Positions 62,501 through 64,000 of a stretch of 64,000 nt of DNA are shown piece after piece. The DNA lies in NCBI RefSeq assembly GCF_002339505.1, contig NZ_DDJO01000002.1, positions 6,125-70,124 on the forward strand, given 5' to 3'. A model generated the notes under the pieces. It was not told the DNA's origin. It saw only the letters and a program-made list of their open reading frames with translations, and did no database searches. Numbering within the stretch: the first letter of the stretch is position 1; each line of letters opens with the position of its first letter. The translations under genes were made by a program, and so were the position numbers. The stretch comes from Corynebacterium sp. UBA2622 (GTDB lineage: Bacteria; Actinomycetota; Actinomycetes; Mycobacteriales; Mycobacteriaceae).

Positions 62501-63124
62501 GATGGGCGTCCCCGGCACAGTGCTCACCGCCGCCACGGCGCGGCGCAGGCTGACGGCGCAGACCGGGTCGAGGTCCTCGGGGGACCCGGGGTCCGCCACC
62601 TCGACGGGTGTGCAGAGCGCGCTCGCACCGACTCCGAGCCGCACCTCCCCGGAGCGCGGTGAGTCGGGACCGCGCTCCCACACCCGCGTCGTCGGTATGG
62701 CGGAAACGAGCTGCGCCGGATCGGGGTGGAAGTGGAGGTAATGCTCCCTCTGCCTGCGGCCGTTGGCGCGGGCCCGGGCGGTGAGTGCGTCGAGATGGCG
62801 CAGGTAGACCCGCCGCACCTCGTCGATGTCCCCGCTCTTCTCCGGCGGGTTGACCATCATGAGGACGCTGAAGAGCATCATCAGCGGAAAAAGCATCATC
62901 ATCGGGCTCATTCCCCGCCCCGAGAGCAGCATGACCGCCACCACGGCCCCCACCGCGGCGAGCATGACCAGCGGCATGAGGATCTTGATCAGCGGCTGGA
63001 CAACCTCCTTCCGCGCCGCCGGCACCGCTTCGGCAGCCAGCGTGCCGGACGGCAGCGGTGGAGCCGGGTCGGCGGCGTGCGGCGGCAGAGGTGCCACGAC
63101 GGCGTTGTGGTCGAGCCCGAGCAC
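59498..63124 (-). CDS. eccC: type VII secretion ATPase EccC (ESX-4 type)
   Basis: A 1208-residue FtsK/SpoIIIE ATPase that drives WXG100 export. Two transmembrane helices lie at about 46-67 and 72-91. Three ATPase modules follow, with P-loops GATGSGKS (426-433), GGPQTGKS (763-770) and GTGGCGKS (1008-1015). The first module has Walker B LVIVVDEFSELL with the catalytic Glu (~541). EccCa and EccCb are fused, as in ESX-4. The GTG at 63124 is chosen over upstream in-frame codons; it is preceded by a run of nine G and TTACCC. Confidence 0.94.
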   Translation of the reverse strand: MLGLDHNAVVAPLPPHAADPAPPLPSGTLAAEAVPAARKEVVQPLIKILMPLVMLAAVGAVVAVMLLSGRGMSPMMMLFPLMMLFSVLMMVNPPEKSGDIDEVRRVYLRHLDALTARARANGRRQREHYLHFHPDPAQLVSAIPTTRVWERGPDSPRSGEVRLGVGASALCTPVEVADPGSPEDLDPVCAVSLRRAVAAVSTVPGTPIVVQLAAFPALTLAGPGAFALARSVVAQLAFFHGPETVGLVNHHPDPSLGWMKWLPHTKEPEAAHLTVALSDAAGAHAALAEREVDCVIVVDGDPDYFVDDDAFHLVCDSTIRARTEAGEEMLGVPDALRGEEAELIARHLAFYRRPAEAGDSSRTGLLGLLGIEDIDRLDGHTMWGGREGTRQRLNVPVGATPEGRPVYLDLKEAAHGGMGPHGLCIGATGSGKSEFLRTLVIALAATHSPEELNLVLVDFKGGATFLGCEDLPHTSAVITNLEDESVLVERMYDAISGELNRRQELLRAAGNFTNITDYSAARAGRQGELDPLPSLVIVVDEFSELLSQHPHFADLFVAVGRLGRSLGVHLLLASQRLEEGRLRGLDSHLSYRIGLKTFSAAESRQVLGVPDAHQLPSEPGSGYLKAGPGELTRFRAAYVSGPLVRRVEKRGATPHHRVRLFTGWDDHETGAAREEDTEEYIDGSTTLLAAVVGAAVRTAKERGQSAHAVWLPPLPAEIELAAVCEEAGPLRAVIGLTDEPYRQRQDHLVLDLSVSGGHTAISGGPQTGKSMAVRTIISSLAATHSTEQVAFYVIDAGSGNLADLELLPHVAGVAVREDEERVRRVVDEVTALLDDGPVVAGRHVVLAVDGWHNVTGSDSTLADLREPLTRLAADGPAAGIHLLLTTQRWNAVRANVRDLIGTRLELRLTEPHDSLIDRKAQAALPALPGRGLSPDGTPMLLASTQKQDIAHIAARAASQPPVPKLRVLPPHVDARPLIDAHPGAVPLGVGGPRLDPVLCESGHILAVGTGGCGKSTLLASAICAVADLPRERARLVIADPRRTHLGRAPEEKVAAYAGSASAAVDALAATATTLTQRLPGAEVTAEQLARRSWWEGPDIWVVLDDLELLPDEALRPLIPLLPHARDIGLHVVAARKFGGVARALYGGFLSAFRDLAPDVLLFDGTRDEGTLFGVKPSAQKPGRATHVRNNESHGTVQVAATYANGGQL

Positions 63125-63130
63125 GGGTAA

Positions 63131-63139
63131 CCCCCCCCC
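63131..63139. repeat. nine-base homopolymer at the eccC ribosome-binding site
   Basis: Nine C on the plus strand (nine G on the coding strand) end 6 nt before the eccC GTG, followed upstream by a run of five A on the coding strand. It probably serves as the Shine-Dalgarno and is prone to length change. Confidence 0.8.
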
Positions 63140-63297
63140 TTTTTGTGTTTCCCCTCCACAGCCGCCGGCCCACCCCGAACCGGCCCCCGTTGCTGTGGAC
63201 GCGCCCCACATCCTAGGCAATAATGATCGGGTGTGCGCGGCAACGGGGGTCGCCGCGGCAGCACCACGCGTCCACAATTGCATTTTCGGGGGTTTTC

Positions 63298-64000
63298 ATG
63301 GTTGCCACTTCGGCGCACCACATTGTCCGAGTCACCGTCCGCGTCGACGTCGTTTCCTTCCACCGGGACGTGGATCTCACGCTCCCCACCTCGTCATCGC
63401 TCGGGGAAATCCTCCCGGAGCTCTCCCGCCTCGTGGAGCTCCCGGCCGCCCACCGGCCCTGGCAGGCCACGACCGCCGCCGGTGTCCCCCTGGACATGCA
63501 CACCCCGCTCTACCAGCTCAAGCTTCGCGACGGCAGCGTGCTCGTCCTCCGCCCGCAGGAGCCCGTTGATCCGCCGGTGGTTCGCGACGCCGCAGAATCC
63601 CTCGCGGCGGCCGCCGAGGAAACGCCCCGGCTCCCCGGTGCCGACACCGCGGCCTCAGCGGTGGGCTGCGCCGTGCTGGCCGCCGCGGCACTACCCGTGG
63701 CGGGTGCCCCCGGCGCGTTCGCAGTTGCCGCCGCCCCACTGCTGTTCCTGGGGTTCTTCACCCGCTCGCGGGTTCTCTACGTCCTCGGTGCCCTGAGCAC
63801 CGCCGCGGGGTGCGGTACGTGGGTGGCGGGTGCCCCGGCGGAATGGGCCTCACCCACGGACCCGGCGATCGGCGCCCTTTCCGCCGCTGCAGTGCTCGCC
63901 CTGCTCGGCGGGTCCGGTGCCCTGCTCAGAGTCCTCGACGCCGCCACCGCCTCCGCCCTCCTCACCGTCCCGGTGCTCGCCACCCCTGCCGCGGCGGGCG
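63298..64000 (+). CDS. eccD: type VII secretion integral membrane protein EccD, N-terminal part
   Basis: The reading frame stays open from ATG 63298 to the end of the window (234 residues); the rest lies outside. It begins with a YukD-like ubiquitin domain (about 8-85: HIVRVTVRVDVVSFHRDVDL, PLYQLKLRDGSVLVLRPQ). A linker and the first hydrophobic helices follow from about residue 120. EccD forms the membrane pore with EccB, EccC and EccE. It is divergent from eccC across 173 bp, as Rv3448 is from Rv3447c in ESX-4. Confidence 0.88.
   Translation, partial: MVATSAHHIVRVTVRVDVVSFHRDVDLTLPTSSSLGEILPELSRLVELPAAHRPWQATTAAGVPLDMHTPLYQLKLRDGSVLVLRPQEPVDPPVVRDAAESLAAAAEETPRLPGADTAASAVGCAVLAAAALPVAGAPGAFAVAAAPLLFLGFFTRSRVLYVLGALSTAAGCGTWVAGAPAEWASPTDPAIGALSAAAVLALLGGSGALLRVLDAATASALLTVPVLATPAAAG

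Overview
The window is a chromosomal segment of a high-GC actinobacterium, almost certainly a Corynebacterium. The evidence is a monomeric isocitrate dehydrogenase, the metYX and metQNI loci, an Esr-type envelope-stress system, DtxR-, McbR-, LexA- and HrcA-type operators, and a gene order that (from memory) follows M. tuberculosis Rv3339 to Rv3449 in several blocks. Many genes have a TANNNT -10 box only 6-8 nt before the start codon, the signature of leaderless corynebacterial mRNAs. No rRNA, tRNA, CRISPR array, prophage or insertion sequence was recognised.

Layout. 1-4.8 kb: a membrane protein, a TRIC-family channel, exonuclease III (xth) and icd. 4.7-9.9 kb: an AbiEi/DUF559-like protein, metY-metX (methionine synthesis by direct sulfhydrylation), a DUF3017 protein, folD and trmL. 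9.9-14.3 kb: a thioesterase, a 104-bp tandem array of GATATC-centred palindromes, and SOS-controlled dnaE2. 14.4-18 kb: a methionine ABC transporter with two tandem metQ genes, then metN and metI. 18-22.8 kb: an Apd1-like [2Fe-2S] protein behind a DtxR box, an AMIN-like lipoprotein, the imuA'-imuB mutasome genes with an SOS box, and two small membrane proteins.

22.9-34.4 kb: the three components of an Esr-like envelope-stress system (response regulator, PspC-type kinase, PspC-domain membrane protein). The regulator is separated from its kinase by 8.4 kb holding a dipeptide-type ABC transporter, a CMD-alkylhydroperoxidase fusion and a large FAD/NAD(P)-binding protein. This block is read from a divergent promoter whose -10 lies inside a perfect McbR operator, with a second degenerate site over the -35. 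I infer that it is an organosulfur uptake and utilisation module, and it is the best candidate here for an undescribed system.

34.4-41.6 kb: guaA, guaB3, guaB2, a DUF5319 protein, rsdA-sigD and a WhiB3-type regulator. 41.7-49.5 kb: groS-groL under CIRCE, then tsaD, rimI, tsaB, tsaE and alr (t6A synthesis and cell wall). 49.5-56.1 kb: glmS, a serine-less alpha/beta hydrolase homologue, a three-gene cassette encoding a Cys/Pro-rich protein, and glmM. 56.3-64 kb: rpsI-rplM and an ESX-4-like type VII secretion locus (two WXG100 proteins, an Rv3446c-like protein, eccC, and eccD cut by the window edge).

Four stress or nutrient regulons can be read from operators: McbR (metY, metQ and the transporter/flavoprotein cluster), LexA (dnaE2, imuA'B), DtxR (the [2Fe-2S] protein) and HrcA/CIRCE (groSL). 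Function names rest on recalled family features; no database search was possible.
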